From the NCBI GenBank assembly GCA_964017065.1, contig OZ024789.1, forward strand, positions 2,241,016-2,305,015: a stretch of 64,000 nucleotides of DNA, given 5' to 3'. Every line of letters starts with the position of its first letter. Within the stretch, counting starts at the first letter, position 1. The notes beneath the pieces are model-generated. The model was given only the letters and a program-made list of their open reading frames with translations, did no database searches and was not told where the DNA came from. This stretch comes from Haliclona indistincta (taxonomy: Eukaryota; Porifera; Demospongiae; Haplosclerida; Chalinidae). Both the position numbers and the translations under genes were made by a program. This document shows positions 34,366 through 47,766 of the stretch, piece by piece.

Positions 34366-36879
34366 TCTTTTCCTTTTTTACTCCAATCTTCAGGCAGTTG
34401 TCCAAGCTTTTCCAGTTGCTGGCAGCTAGAAATCAGAGAGAAATACTTTGTCAGATATTTCAAGTAAGCTCAGCTATAATTATTGGAAAATTAATAATAA
34501 TTATTCATTTTCATGGTCAGACTGTTGGAGAGAAAAATGAAATTGTTAAAGAAACTTATAGAATCACTGCTATGGTAAGAAAAAACACGCAAATCATCAC
34601 ATTTTAATATTGTGCATCTATGCAGACGTATTTTAAAAACTGATATTGTCATCTGTGAATATCATTATAATAATAATTATTATGAGCTGTTTATTATTCA
34701 TAGCTCAATTCTTGGAGCACCACTCAACTCGATGAGCCGGACTATGAGCTGAGATTAGACGGCTTTGCTGCTGGCAAGCAACTACCAGACAGCTCTCTCA
34801 TCATCGCCATACTCCCTATCCTCCATAACGCACTATTCTTTGTTCATCAGGTGTAAATAGCAGATAATATCAAGTTTAATTTTTTTGAGCGTTATTCTTT
34901 TAGACTGAAGATATGTCTTTACGCGACTCTTCATCGAGTTTCATATCAGAGCTAATTTCGACCATGCCCATAACCACACCCGCATCCGGTGAGTGTATCA
35001 TCAATGTTGGTGTCTTCTCAGAATCTAATGGTTTGTGTTCCTCACTACAGACACAGACCCATTCCAGTGCCTCGTGATCCACACCCTGGTACCCAGTATC
35101 AAAAGAGGACTACGATCGAAAAGACAGGTATTTTGAATGTCTTTATCAGTAGAAATATCAGGTTAATTTTTTGCTTTTGTTATCAGGTTACGATCCATGA
35201 GTTTATTGACCTATTGTCTCGTCTGGTTCGAGGCTATCCCTCTCACAAGATCTTCTCTGAGCTATCATCACTCACTAATCCTGACCCAGAGGCCGATATA
35301 CTCCAGAACATTCGTCACATTCAACTGCATCGTCGAACAAGAGCATTACACAGACTCTCTAATGTTATATCAGAGGGCAAGCTCAGTCAAGCGACCCTCA
35401 CTGGCTATATCCTTCCTCTAGCTAGTAATGTTGTGTTCTCTCCTCTGAGTGCTAGGGAGCATAACCTACTATCAGAGGCTGTCAATGTCCTTAGTGCAAT
35501 GGCTGGTCAGCTGCAGTGGAGTGCCTACTGTCATCTACTGAAACACTACCTCAGACAACTATCAACTAGAAAAGAGATTCATCGTAATATTATCAGGTAT
35601 ATATGGCTTCATGACTGCTGGGCAGCTGGCCTTGTTTCTATCTCTGATATTGCTGTTTGCTTGCTTGTGATTCTTTGTGCCTCATTGATTAACCATTACA
35701 TACCTACTTATACCGTGTTTTCACTGGGCACGGCACTGTGGGACAACAAGATACTTACTCATCCATCGATGATCAATGCGGACCTAAGTCAGACTAGCCC
35801 TCCTGTTTCCGCTACAAAAGTGGGGTGTGTTGTGCCAAGACGTGCCATAGGGCAGGTTCAACAGCTTGACTCGGCTCAGCATGCATTATCAAGTGTTTAC
35901 ACTAGCAAAGTTATGTTAGCTGTGCTGGTCCGGTTATTATTTCCAGTGTAGACACGGTGTTTCTGTGTTTTGACTTGATTCTGCTCATTTTCTTTGCTCA
36001 GAGCCGTAGTTGCTATTTTAGACTCATTCCATTTCAAAGTAACAGAAGAGCATCAAGACAGTGAACTACCAGCTGAGCAACAAGAGGAGGAAGAGAATGA
36101 CGAGGACCAGAAAACAGAGAATGAGACATCAGCTAGCTCACTACCTCAGAGGATCCACTCCACTATACTGAACACCATCCTACCTGGTCTGGAGTCATGC
36201 CTTACTAAAGAGGTAACATATTATTTTAGTATTTGTACAGAAGAATACTGTTTTGACCAACGGTTGCCTTTTCAAATAATACTGGATGATGTTATAACTT
36301 GATATGTGTGATAATAGTTTTATTATGTGTGATCTGTTTGTAGTCAGAGTACAAGTTTACTCATCACAAGGCAGAGGTGAATGAAGAGGCTGAGATGCTG
36401 AGGGTACCAGTTGCTATGGCAATGACTAAACTCCTCCTCACTCTACCTGCATGAGTCCTCTCTTCATGCCTATCTACCAGGGTGAGTGAAGGATAGTGTG
36501 ATGGTGTGGCAATGTGATGGTGTGTGTTGTGTGTAGGTTGTTGTTGAAGGTGTGTAAGACGCTCAAGAATCGTAGTCGTGATGTGAGAGCTGTTGCTAGA
36601 GACACACTGCTTAAGATGGCTCACTCTCTGGGCCCACGCTATCTGCAGTTCATCGTCAAAGAGCTAAAGGAATCTTTAACAAGAGGCTATCAGGTGAGAG
36701 AGATAGTGAAATTTTGTAATTTAAATTTCAATGGTTTCTTAGCTTCATGTACTGGCGTACACTATCCATCACTTGCTAGAGGGACTCAGCCCCATTCTGA
36801 AACCAGGAGACTTGGACTCGAGCCTGGACCTCATCATCCAGGTAAGTTTCATGACTTTTTACATCTATCATCGTCACCT

Positions 36880-37245
<366 letters not shown>

Positions 37246-37407
37246 GTGTTGTTGGATGATGTGTTTGGTACACCAGCTGAAGAGAGGGAAGCAGTAGTGT
37301 TCAAGATTCCTGAGAGCCGCTCTCAAAGCTTGAACTCATTTGAGCTACTGGCTCGTTTTCTCTCACCCACTCTGGTCCCTTCTCTACTAGAACCAGTCAA
37401 AGAGGTG

Positions 37408-37905
<498 letters not shown>

Positions 37906-40900
37906 TTTTTTTTTGCTTTTGTGTGTGTGTGTGTGTGTGTGGCGGGGGGTTGGGTGTGTGTGTGTGGGTGTGTGTGTGTGTCTGTCTGTCATTCTCTCTC
38001 TCGTAGATGTTGCAGGCTCATCTCAGCTCTAAGGTAGCTACACTGGTAGAGGAGGTGTTTCGTAGAGCAGGCTATGGTGTGTTGAAGAACACATCATTCA
38101 CAGTAGAGACTGTGCTGGTGTTTGTGTATAAACTACTCAACAATACTGTAGCTCAACAAACAAGGTATGTGACAGCCTCACAACCAGACCATATTGGACA
38201 GGTGCACACACAAAGCACGAGTCAGCATGTCCGGCTATTTAAGTTTGGGAGTTGTGTAGTGGCCTGCTCACGTCCTGGCTGTGGCCTGTAACAATATTTT
38301 CTCATCCTCAGACCCAAACCAGGTCCTCTGGTGTCTAGTGCAGTAGCTGGGTCTCGTCCTCCTGACTGTAGACTCCTCTCTCCCAACCCATCACGTATCA
38401 AGCCATGCAGGACAGCAGCAGCATCAGCTGAAGGCAGTGTTCCTGGTCACATCAGCACCATCACTATGGGCTTTGCTCTACATGTTAGTAGCAGTACAGT
38501 ATGATCATATTGTATCACTCACTACATAGCTTCTCCACTCCACTCTCAAGAGAGCTACTAGCAAGATGGACTCATCCTCAGCTCAGACCCAACTGGAGAT
38601 GCTGGACCCATTTGTACCACTCCTCACTAACTCATTGACCAGCTCACAAAATGTCAAGCTACTCTCTCGCTCACTCCACTGTGTGTCTGCTCTGCTGCGC
38701 CTTCCTCTACCAGCTCTTGAGGAGAACATTGCCACCATTACTACACACGTGTTTGAGATACTGTAGAAATATGCTCGCTTTGGTTCAGTTGGAGCTAACA
38801 GAGAATTGATCTTTGCTGGTTTTAAAGTGAGTTTGTAGCTTGATGGAGCAGCCTAGTCAGTAACAGGTGTTGTCTCTGTGTGTTATAGGCAGTGACCACT
38901 ATCCTTCAGTACTGCACTGATCACACTATCACTGAGAGTGAATTAAAGATACTCCTCTCATTCATTGAGGAGGATATTCATGACTACCAGCGACAGAGCA
39001 CAGCGTATCCATTGCTCAAGGTGAGCTAGCTATACACTAGCATCATGTGACCTAGCTGCTGTGTGTAGGCCATATTGAGCAGGAAGCTGGTAGTGAAGGA
39101 GATGTATGATGTGATGATGAAGGTATCAGAGCAGTGTGTGTCAGCTGATAGTGAGACAGTGCGTGGACATGCTCGTCAAGTGAGCTAGCAGCCTCCTCAT
39201 GTACTAGCTCATACCATGATACTGCTGTTGTAGGCTATTGTACAGTTCATGATGGACTATCCACTAGGAAAGAGACTCAACAAATACTTGGATTTCTTTG
39301 TCGCTAATTTGAAGTTAGTATGGCTTATGGAGTTTGTACATTACATGTATGTCTCCTCCCTCTCTCCCTCCCTCCCTTCCTCCTTCCCTCCCTCCCTCTC
39401 TCTCTCTCTCCCTCCCTCCCCTCCATCTCTCTCTAGCTATAATGATCAATCTGGTCGCGAGTCGGTGATAGAATCATTGACACTAATCTTCACTAAATTT
39501 CCTGAGGTGACTAGTAGCTAATACCATGATGATGATCCATTCTCTCTCTCTCTCCTTCACTCTCTCCCTCCGTCCCTCCCTCCATCCCTTCCTCTACTCT
39601 CTCCCTCCGTCCCTCCCTCCATCCCTTCCTCTATCTCTCTCTACTGTAGAGACTCCTTCATCGTAATGCGGGCTATCTCTTTGTTCCTCTGGCTACTCAA
39701 ATGATCAATGATTCTTCACCATATTGTCGGCAAATGGCAGCAGAAGTCTATCAAGGCGCTACTACAGAGAGTGAGTCACCATCATGTGATGAGGTGTTGA
39801 AGTGTGTTATGTGACTCTAGGTTGGTAAAGAGAAGAGGAATGAGATTGCTATCATGATAGAGGACTGGTTTATTCATGATAATGTGAGTGGCTATAGTAC
39901 AGTCTGTTCAGTGGCAAGAAGCCACTAAAGTGTGATAGTTACCGTCAATAAACAATTGTCTTCATGAAGAACGTCAGGATCATATTGGGGAAGGAGCATT
40001 CAACTGCTGTATTCACTATAGTAATATCGAAATCTAAAGTCTGCCGCCATGCGCTGTTGCTACTGGAACTTGGGCCTTTCTTTGCGCGTTGTGGCTCTAC
40101 CTTTGCGTTCATCGTCCTGCTTGTTTCCAGCTAAAACAAGCAAGCGTTCAGTCAGAGCTATGATCACCGTCTTATGCTTTTGGATTTTGTTATCCACAGT
40201 TGAACGCTCCTTCCCCTTCCCCTTACGCTACTTATAAAATTTACGTATGTATTACTGTGTAAGTTTGGGCGTGACTGGTGCATACGTATAATAGCGCTGT
40301 GTGTGTTTGTGTTCATTATGGCTAATAAGTTATTATAGCCTTCATGATGTGATCTATTTACTCATTTCCATTGCAGTTAGTCCACAAGAGGCTGGCCTCT
40401 CAATGCCTGGGTCTACTCATTGACGTGGAAGAGCAATCATTTGAGAAGAGGCTTGACACGTTTCTACCACTCCTGTCATCATGTCTCGTGACCACATCAA
40501 CCACTGACTGTACTAGCAGGCTACCAGAGCAGTCAGATAATGAGAGCTGGTCAGTGGTTAGTGAGGACCATCTTCTCTACAATACACTATCAACACTCAA
40601 GAAGATCTTCAACACTTGTATGGTAGCCATGGAAACCAGTGACCACACCCCAATCATCTTGAGTAAGTGTGTAATACATCCGTGACACACAAATCTGTTA
40701 CTTGCATGGTGCGATCATAGATGTTCAGCAACCATTCCATTGTTTGCTAGCGCTTCTCCACACTCACAAGGGGATCACACAAGGGGATCCCAAACGCAGA
40801 CGGGATACCTGACCTGGTCTCAGACTCTCAGACACAGGCTGGTACTAGCTAGGTGATCCCAATGCATTTACGAAATCTCCTGATACTATGTTGCCACGCC

Positions 40901-41017
40901 TCTTCTCATCTCGCCCGAGTTGTTACATTATTATTGCCACTTGATATGTGCGCATGTGTTGACAGTCAGCATCTTGCCCTTTTTTAAGGACTGGGTATAA
41001 TGTGGACTGGTTAGTGG

Positions 41018-41541
41018 TTACAAGGCTATAATGTGTACTGGGTATGAGGCTATAATGTGTACTGGGTATGAGGCTATAATGTGTACTGGGTATGAGGCTA
41101 TAATGTGGACTGGGTATGAGGCTATAATGTGTACTGGGTATGAGGCTATAATGTGTACTGGGTATGAGGCTATAATGTGTACTGGGTATGAGGCTATAAT
41201 GTGTAATGGGTATGAGGCTATAATGTGTACTGCATGGGTATGAGGCTATAATGTGTACTGGGTATGAGGCTATAATGTGTACTGGGTATGAGGCTATAAT
41301 GTGTACTGGGTATGAGGCTATAATGTGTACTGGGTATGAGGCTATAATGTGTACTGGGTATGAGGCTATAATGTGTACTGGGTATGAGGCTATAATGTGT
41401 ACTGGGTACGAGGCTATAATGTGTACTGGGTATGAGGCTATATTGTGTAATGGGTACGAGGCTGTAATGTGTACTGGGTACGAGGCTATAATGTGTACTG
41501 GGTATGAGGCTATAATGTGTACTGGGTATGAGGCTATAATG
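41018..41541 (+). repeat. 24-bp minisatellite, unit B (about 21 copies)
   Basis: Same unit and intron position as 20152-20733, mainly the TATGAGGCTATAATG form. One repeat carries a CATG insertion (41233-41236). Confidence 0.95.
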
Positions 41542-41869
41542 TGATGTGTATCTCTACTAGGTGCAGTCCAATCATTGCTGGATCACTCTCATGCATGGGT
41601 ACAGCTAGCATCTTGTCAGTTGATGGGACTAGTGTTTGCTGGATGTGACCAGGACGAGGTAGCTCACTCACTAGCCACATGCTGAGGAAGGAGGAGCCAG
41701 GAACAAGAGAAGAAGATTAGAGCGCCATTGTCTAGTTGATATGAGCACAGTGAGTGGTAGTATTGATGAGCTGGTCACATGACTAGCTCACTGCAGGTGA
41801 AGGTACTGGCAAAGGCTTTCCTGACTATTCTAAGAGCTCCTGTTCTTGGTACTGAACTGGCTAAACAGG

Positions 41870-44377
41870 TATGTTAGACTAGCGACTAGCGACTAGCCGT
41901 GTTAGACTAGCGACTAGCCGTGTTAGACTAGCGACTAGCCGTGTTAGACTAGTGACTAGCCGTGTTAGACTAGGGACTAGCCGTGTTAGACTAGTGACTA
42001 GCCGTGTTAGACTAGCGACTAGCCGTGTTAGACTAGCGACTAGCCGTGTTAGACTAGGGACTAGCCGTGTTAGACTAGCGACTAGCCGTGTTAGATTAGC
42101 GACTAGCCGTGTTAGACTAGCGACTAGTTGTGTTAGACTAGCGACTAGCCGTGTTAGACTAGGGACTAGCCGTGTTAGACTAGGGACTAGCCGTGTTAGA
42201 CTAGTGACTAGCCGTGTTAGACTAGTGACTAGCCGTGTTAGACTAGTGACTAGCCGTGTTAGACTAGCGACTAGCCGTGTTAGACTAGCGACTAGCCGTG
42301 TTAGATTAGCGACTAGCCGTGTTAGACTAGCGACTAGTTGTGTTAGACTAGCGACTGGCCGTGTCAGACTAGTGACTAGCCGTGTTAGACTAGTGACTAG
42401 CCGTGTTAGACTAGGGACTAGCCGTGTTAGACTAGGGACTAGCCGTGTTAGACTAGTGACTAGCCGTGTTAGACTAGTGACTAGCCGTGTTAGACTAGGG
42501 ACTAGCCGTGTTAGACTAGCGACTAGCCGTGTTAGACTAGGGACTAGCCGTGTTAGACTAGTGACTAGCCGTGTCAGACTAGCGACTAGCCGTGTTAGAC
42601 TAGCGACTAGCCGTGTCAGACTAGCCACTAGCCGTGTCAGACTAGTGACTAGCCGTGTTAGACTAGCGACTAGTTGTGTTAGACTAGCGACTGGCCGTGT
42701 CAGACTAGTGACTAGTCGTGTCAGACTAGCGACTAGCCGTGTCAGACTAGCGACTAGCCGTGTCAGACTAGCGACTAGCCGTGTCAGACTAGCCACTAGC
42801 GGTGTCAGACTAGCGACTAGCCGTGTCAGACTAGCCACTAGCCATGTCAGACTAGCCACTAGCGGTGTCAGACTAGCGACTAGCCGTGTTAGACTAGTGA
42901 CTGTTACACTAGTGACTAGCCGTGTCAGACTAGCCACTAGCCGTGTCAGACTAGCCACTAGCCGTGTCAGACTAGCCACTAGCCGTGTCAGACTAGCCAC
43001 TAGCGGTGTCAGACTAGCGACTAGCCGTGTCAGACTAGCCACTAGCTGTGTCAGACTAGCCACTAGCCGTGTCAGACTAGCGACTAGCTGTGTTAGACTA
43101 GTGACTGTTACACTAGTGACTAGCCGTGTCAGACTAGCCACTAGCTGTGTCAGACTAGCCACTAGCCGTGTTAGACTAGCAACTAGCCGTGTTAGACTAG
43201 TGACTAGCCGTGTTAGGCTAGTGACCAGCCGTGTTAGACTAGTGACTAGTCGTGTTAGACTAGCGACTAGCCGTGTTAGACTAGCGACTAGCCGTGTTAG
43301 ACTAGTGACTAGCCGTGTTAGACTAGCGACTAGCCGTGTTAGACTAGTGACTAGCCGTGTTAGACTAGTGACTAGCCTTGTTAGACTAGTGACTAGCCGT
43401 GTTAGACTAGCGACTAGCCGTGTTAGACTAGTGACTAGCCGTGTTAGACTAGTGACTAGCCGTGTCAGACTAGCGATTAGCCATGTTAGACTAGCGACAA
43501 GCGGTGTTAGACTAGGGACTAGCCGTGTTAGACTAGTGACTAGCCGTGTTAGACTAGCGATTAGCCGTGTTAGACTAGCGACAAGCGGTGTTAGACTAGG
43601 GACTAGCCGTGTTAGACTAGTGACTAGCCGTGTTAGACTAGCGACTAGCTGTGTTGGACTAGTGACTAGCCGTGTTGGACTAGTGACTAGCCGTGTCGGA
43701 CTAGCGACTAGCCGTGTTAGACTAGTGACAAGCCGTGTTAGACTAGCGACTAGCCTTGTTAGACTAGTGACTAGCCGTGTTAGACTAGCGACTAGCCGTG
43801 TTAGACTAGTGACTAGCCGTGTTAGACTAGTGACTAGCCGTGTTGGACTAGTGACTAGCCGTGTCGGACTAGCGACTAGCCGTGTTAGACTAGCGACTAG
43901 CCTTGTTAGACTAGTGACTAGCCGTGTTAGACTAGTGACTAGCCGTGTTAGACTAGTGACTAGCCGTGTTAGACTAGCGACTAGCCGTGTTAGACTAGTG
44001 ACTAGCCGTGTCAGACTAGCGATTAGCCATGTTAGACTAGCGACAAGCGGTGTTAGACTAGGGACTAGCCGTGTTAGACTAGTGACTAGCCGTGTTAGAC
44101 TAGCGATTAGCCGTGTTAGACTAGCGACAAGCGGTGTTAGACTAGGGACTAGCCGTGTTAGACTAGTGACTAGCCGTGTTAGACTAGCGACTAGCTGTGT
44201 TAGACTAGTGACTAGCCGTGTTGGACTAGTGACTAGCCGTGTCGGACTAGCGACTAGCCGTGTTAGACTAGCCACTAGCCGTGTTAGACTAGCGACTAGC
44301 CGTGTTAGACTAGTGACTAGCCGTGTCAGACTAGTGACTAGCCGTGTTAGACTAGTGACTAGCTATGTTAGTCAGTG
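41870..44377. repeat. 21-bp minisatellite, unit B (about 2.5 kb)
   Basis: Same unit as 21061-22455, with roughly 115-120 copies. Higher-order blocks are visible: a run with ACTAGTGACTGTTACACTAG occurs twice (near 42891 and 43095), and a group with GCGACAAGCGGTG recurs near 43492, 43573, 44038 and 44120. Frames of about 800 codons are open on both strands because the unit is a multiple of three. Confidence 0.95.
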
Positions 44378-46592
44378 CTGCTAGGCTACTGGTACCCCGC
44401 CCACTGCAGGCTGTTAAGAACTTGGTGTTCATTGGTAAACTACTGTACAAGACTAGCACTCAGCTCCATCAGCAATCACTCAGTGATGATAGCAGCTGTG
44501 GTGGACCACGGAATGAGCTGGATTGGTTGATGAGTGAGATGGGTTGGTTAGCCAGACAAGAGGCCGGACACCATCCTAAGGAGACCATGAAGAGAACGTG
44601 TGTGTTCCAGTGGACGGCAGCTGTTGCCATAGCGATGGGTGAGCAGGGACTAGGTGAATGGGTGAGCAAGATGTTGCCACCTCTGTACAAGGAACTCAGT
44701 GCAGCAGTAGATGTGATGAGCAAAACAGCAGGTGAGAGACAGCTGATGGTGTGATATATGTAGCTGTAGCCTCGTACCCAGACCTGCTCTAGCAGGAGGC
44801 CTGGGTACGAGGCTTGATCTAGCTGGTAATATCTGGTGCTGTAGGAGCTGTGAGCCTGCACCATTTAGCAGAGGAGGTTGTTGATCTGATCAAGGATCAG
44901 TGTGGGAAGGAGGTGTTCTCTGTGGCTCACACAGCAGTACATCAACAAGCTATTGCTGTCAGGACCAAGAGAAGAACAGAGAAAGCACTTCAGGTATACA
45001 ATACTGCTAAAAATAAATTTTAACTACCACTCTAAAATTGATGTATTTATTAAACTATTAAACTATTAAATTTTTCAAGTGAATAGTACTGCACTAACAA
45101 TACTTTACCAGTGAAGTCACTAGTGGCTCCTCATTCTTCTCAACTCTCCTCACGGCAGGCAGTCACTGATCCAGAGAGAAGCGTGAGACGCAAGCATCGT
45201 AAACACTTGCTAAAGCGGGAAGCTAGGAAGAGGAAAAGTATTTGTAAACCAGCTGCTCAGGCTCACTATAGTCCATTCTTAGTGAAGAGAGTCAAACAAT
45301 AATAGTGTGTTAGTGTGATCATCTGATGATATGATGTGACGATCAGTCAATTGATCGAGTTGATTGTGATGGTTTGGTACTGAGTGTTCCAACAGAGACT
45401 GAGCAATACTGCACTGTCAGCTGATAGTAGGTGGAGCTCATATAGTAATGTGATTCACAGCATTAATGAATTTAGTTTAGCCCCACCCATTCCTGTATGT
45501 GGGAGTGAGTCGCTGTCCGCTGTCCTTCTCTCATGTCTCTGATCTTGATCGTGGTCGTTACATGCTGATACTGTGTGACTACCTCTTGAGATATGGCGTC
45601 TCCTCAGCGTGAGTAGGCGTGTTTGTCTTGATACCAACTGTTAGCTAGTTTCTTACTCTTCACAGCGAACAACAGGTACGAGCCTGACCCTCGTGCAGTA
45701 CACCAAACGATTCGTGTTGGTAGTAACGTATACATGTGGGCTGGATATGTGGACGGTATGCCACGAGTACACGACAGTCAAGAAAAGAGACGGTTTATAT
45801 CCTGTGTGGAGGTGTTCCACTCTAGAGAGAGGAGACTGGACACGGCAGCCAACAAGTGGAGCTCCTCCACTGGGAGTGAGAGGATATGCCTGTACTGCAG
45901 TGGGTGATGCACTCCACTTCTTTGGTGGACGGTGTAACCATGATGACTGCTATCATAACAGTATTCACTCATTGAGCACATCGTCCCTTCACTGGGTGGA
46001 GTTATCACCCACAACATCAGAAGGCGGGGCACCGATGAGAAAGGGTTACTGTGGTACAGTAGCATTTAAGGATGGAGAGGAGGACATCTTGTACATAGTA
46101 GCAGGGTATGGTCCTACTCCATCATATCATCAGCCTGGAGCACAGTATAAAGCTATAGTAATACTCGTGATCGTGTCATATGCAATGAGCAGCACATGTT
46201 CTCACTGAGTACAAGTGAGTGATACTGTACATACATGTACTATAAGTGTTGGAACAGTTTACTAATGTATGTAGAGATAGTGCTTGTGTACTAGCTCAGT
46301 TTGTCTATCATTTATTATCACTATGATAGTAAAAGCATGAGTAATACAAATGTATATTGTATGTACGTTGTACCATTGAGTGGTATTATACCAGTAGTAG
46401 TGAGAGATGATGTCATCACCTCCTGCAGGAGAGTGGAGCTCACCAAACATTACTGGACAGCCTCCTCCTCCATTGTCCCATTTCACACTTACTCCAGTGG
46501 GTGAGAGAAAAGCTGCACTGTTTGGTGGTTATATTGGATCGGGAGCCTACAGCGATGACCTGTTGATAGTTGAGCTGAGTAGAGATACTGTG

Positions 46593-47766
46593 GTGAGTGT
46601 TATGAGGATTGTGTGATAGTGTGGGTTATACATTGATCAATGGTTAGACCAGCACAAAACACTATTCTACTGTATACAGTAGAGGACAATACAAATTGAT
46701 GTATCATTGTCGTTCTACAATAGTCATGCGTATTTCTAATAGTGTGAACTGTGAATGCTTCGTAACGGTAGATGAAACCTCATAATAACCAGTAATAATG
46801 CTAAGATCCTCTAGCACAGGTAATTACTAGTTGCTTCAATTATGGAATTATGTCATTGATTGTGTCGTCATCGCTAAATATTGATAAGCTTTGTTCGGTA
46901 AGAGATCAAAGCAGGAGCAGTGCTGAGTACAGGCTTACTGAGATCAAAATAACCTGAAGTGAATTCGAAAGTAAATATAAAACTTCAGATGAATTATTTT
47001 TGTTTCTGGGACAGTAGCTGTGCGGGACGCAAGACACAGGCACAAAATCCGTGACTATCCCGCACATTTCAGGACTTGTTATGTGAAGTTATTTGAGGTC
47101 GATACGTGATGTCTATTATAGGTAGTTGGGCGTGAGCACAATATTCCGGAATAGTTTTGGGAATAATGGGCTGGTGCAGGAATAGAATAATTTTGAGATT
47201 TTTAGGAAGAATTCTCAAAGCGTCACCCTAAAGTAATAAAAATGTTATGTAATACAAGACTAAAGCAGTGTATTCTGATAGACAGTACAGTGCATTACAC
47301 AAAATGCATGTAGAAACATCAATGATCTTCCAGTACAATGGTCACCAAGCTACAAATACAAGAACTGTGTTGGTTTCTTTTTTAGAATAACAGCGAGAAT
47401 TTGTCACTAACAACACGCCATAGAAATAAAACTGTAAATGTACAATCGTTTTGCAATCGTAGAAAGTTTAGTTTTTATTGTCCTCTACTGTACTATAGTT
47501 TACAAGTTGGTTTTCATCCTGCATGGATGCTTGATTGTCACAACTGATTGTGCAATACAAGGAAGCCATGTATAACTGTTATCACAGACTAACTACTATC
47601 CTGCAGTGACTATGACAACCAAATTACAAACTACTGTACATACAAATAGCAGCATATTGTGTACAGTGTAATCACATACACTATTGCTAACACATCATGT
47701 TATGTGCTGTGAGCATGTCTGTTATAAAGTGATAGCCCAGGATGAGTCTGCTCTTCCTCTTACCAG
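46593..47766. other. Intron 3 of Kelch copy 3
   Basis: This is the counterpart of 24655-26347 without the MITE. No gene is seen. Confidence 0.7.

Noticed and set aside
41879..44384. Frames of about 800 codons open on both strands
   Set aside because: They are produced by a 21-bp intronic minisatellite with no stop in several frames. The array lies between two UTP20 exons and its length differs between units.
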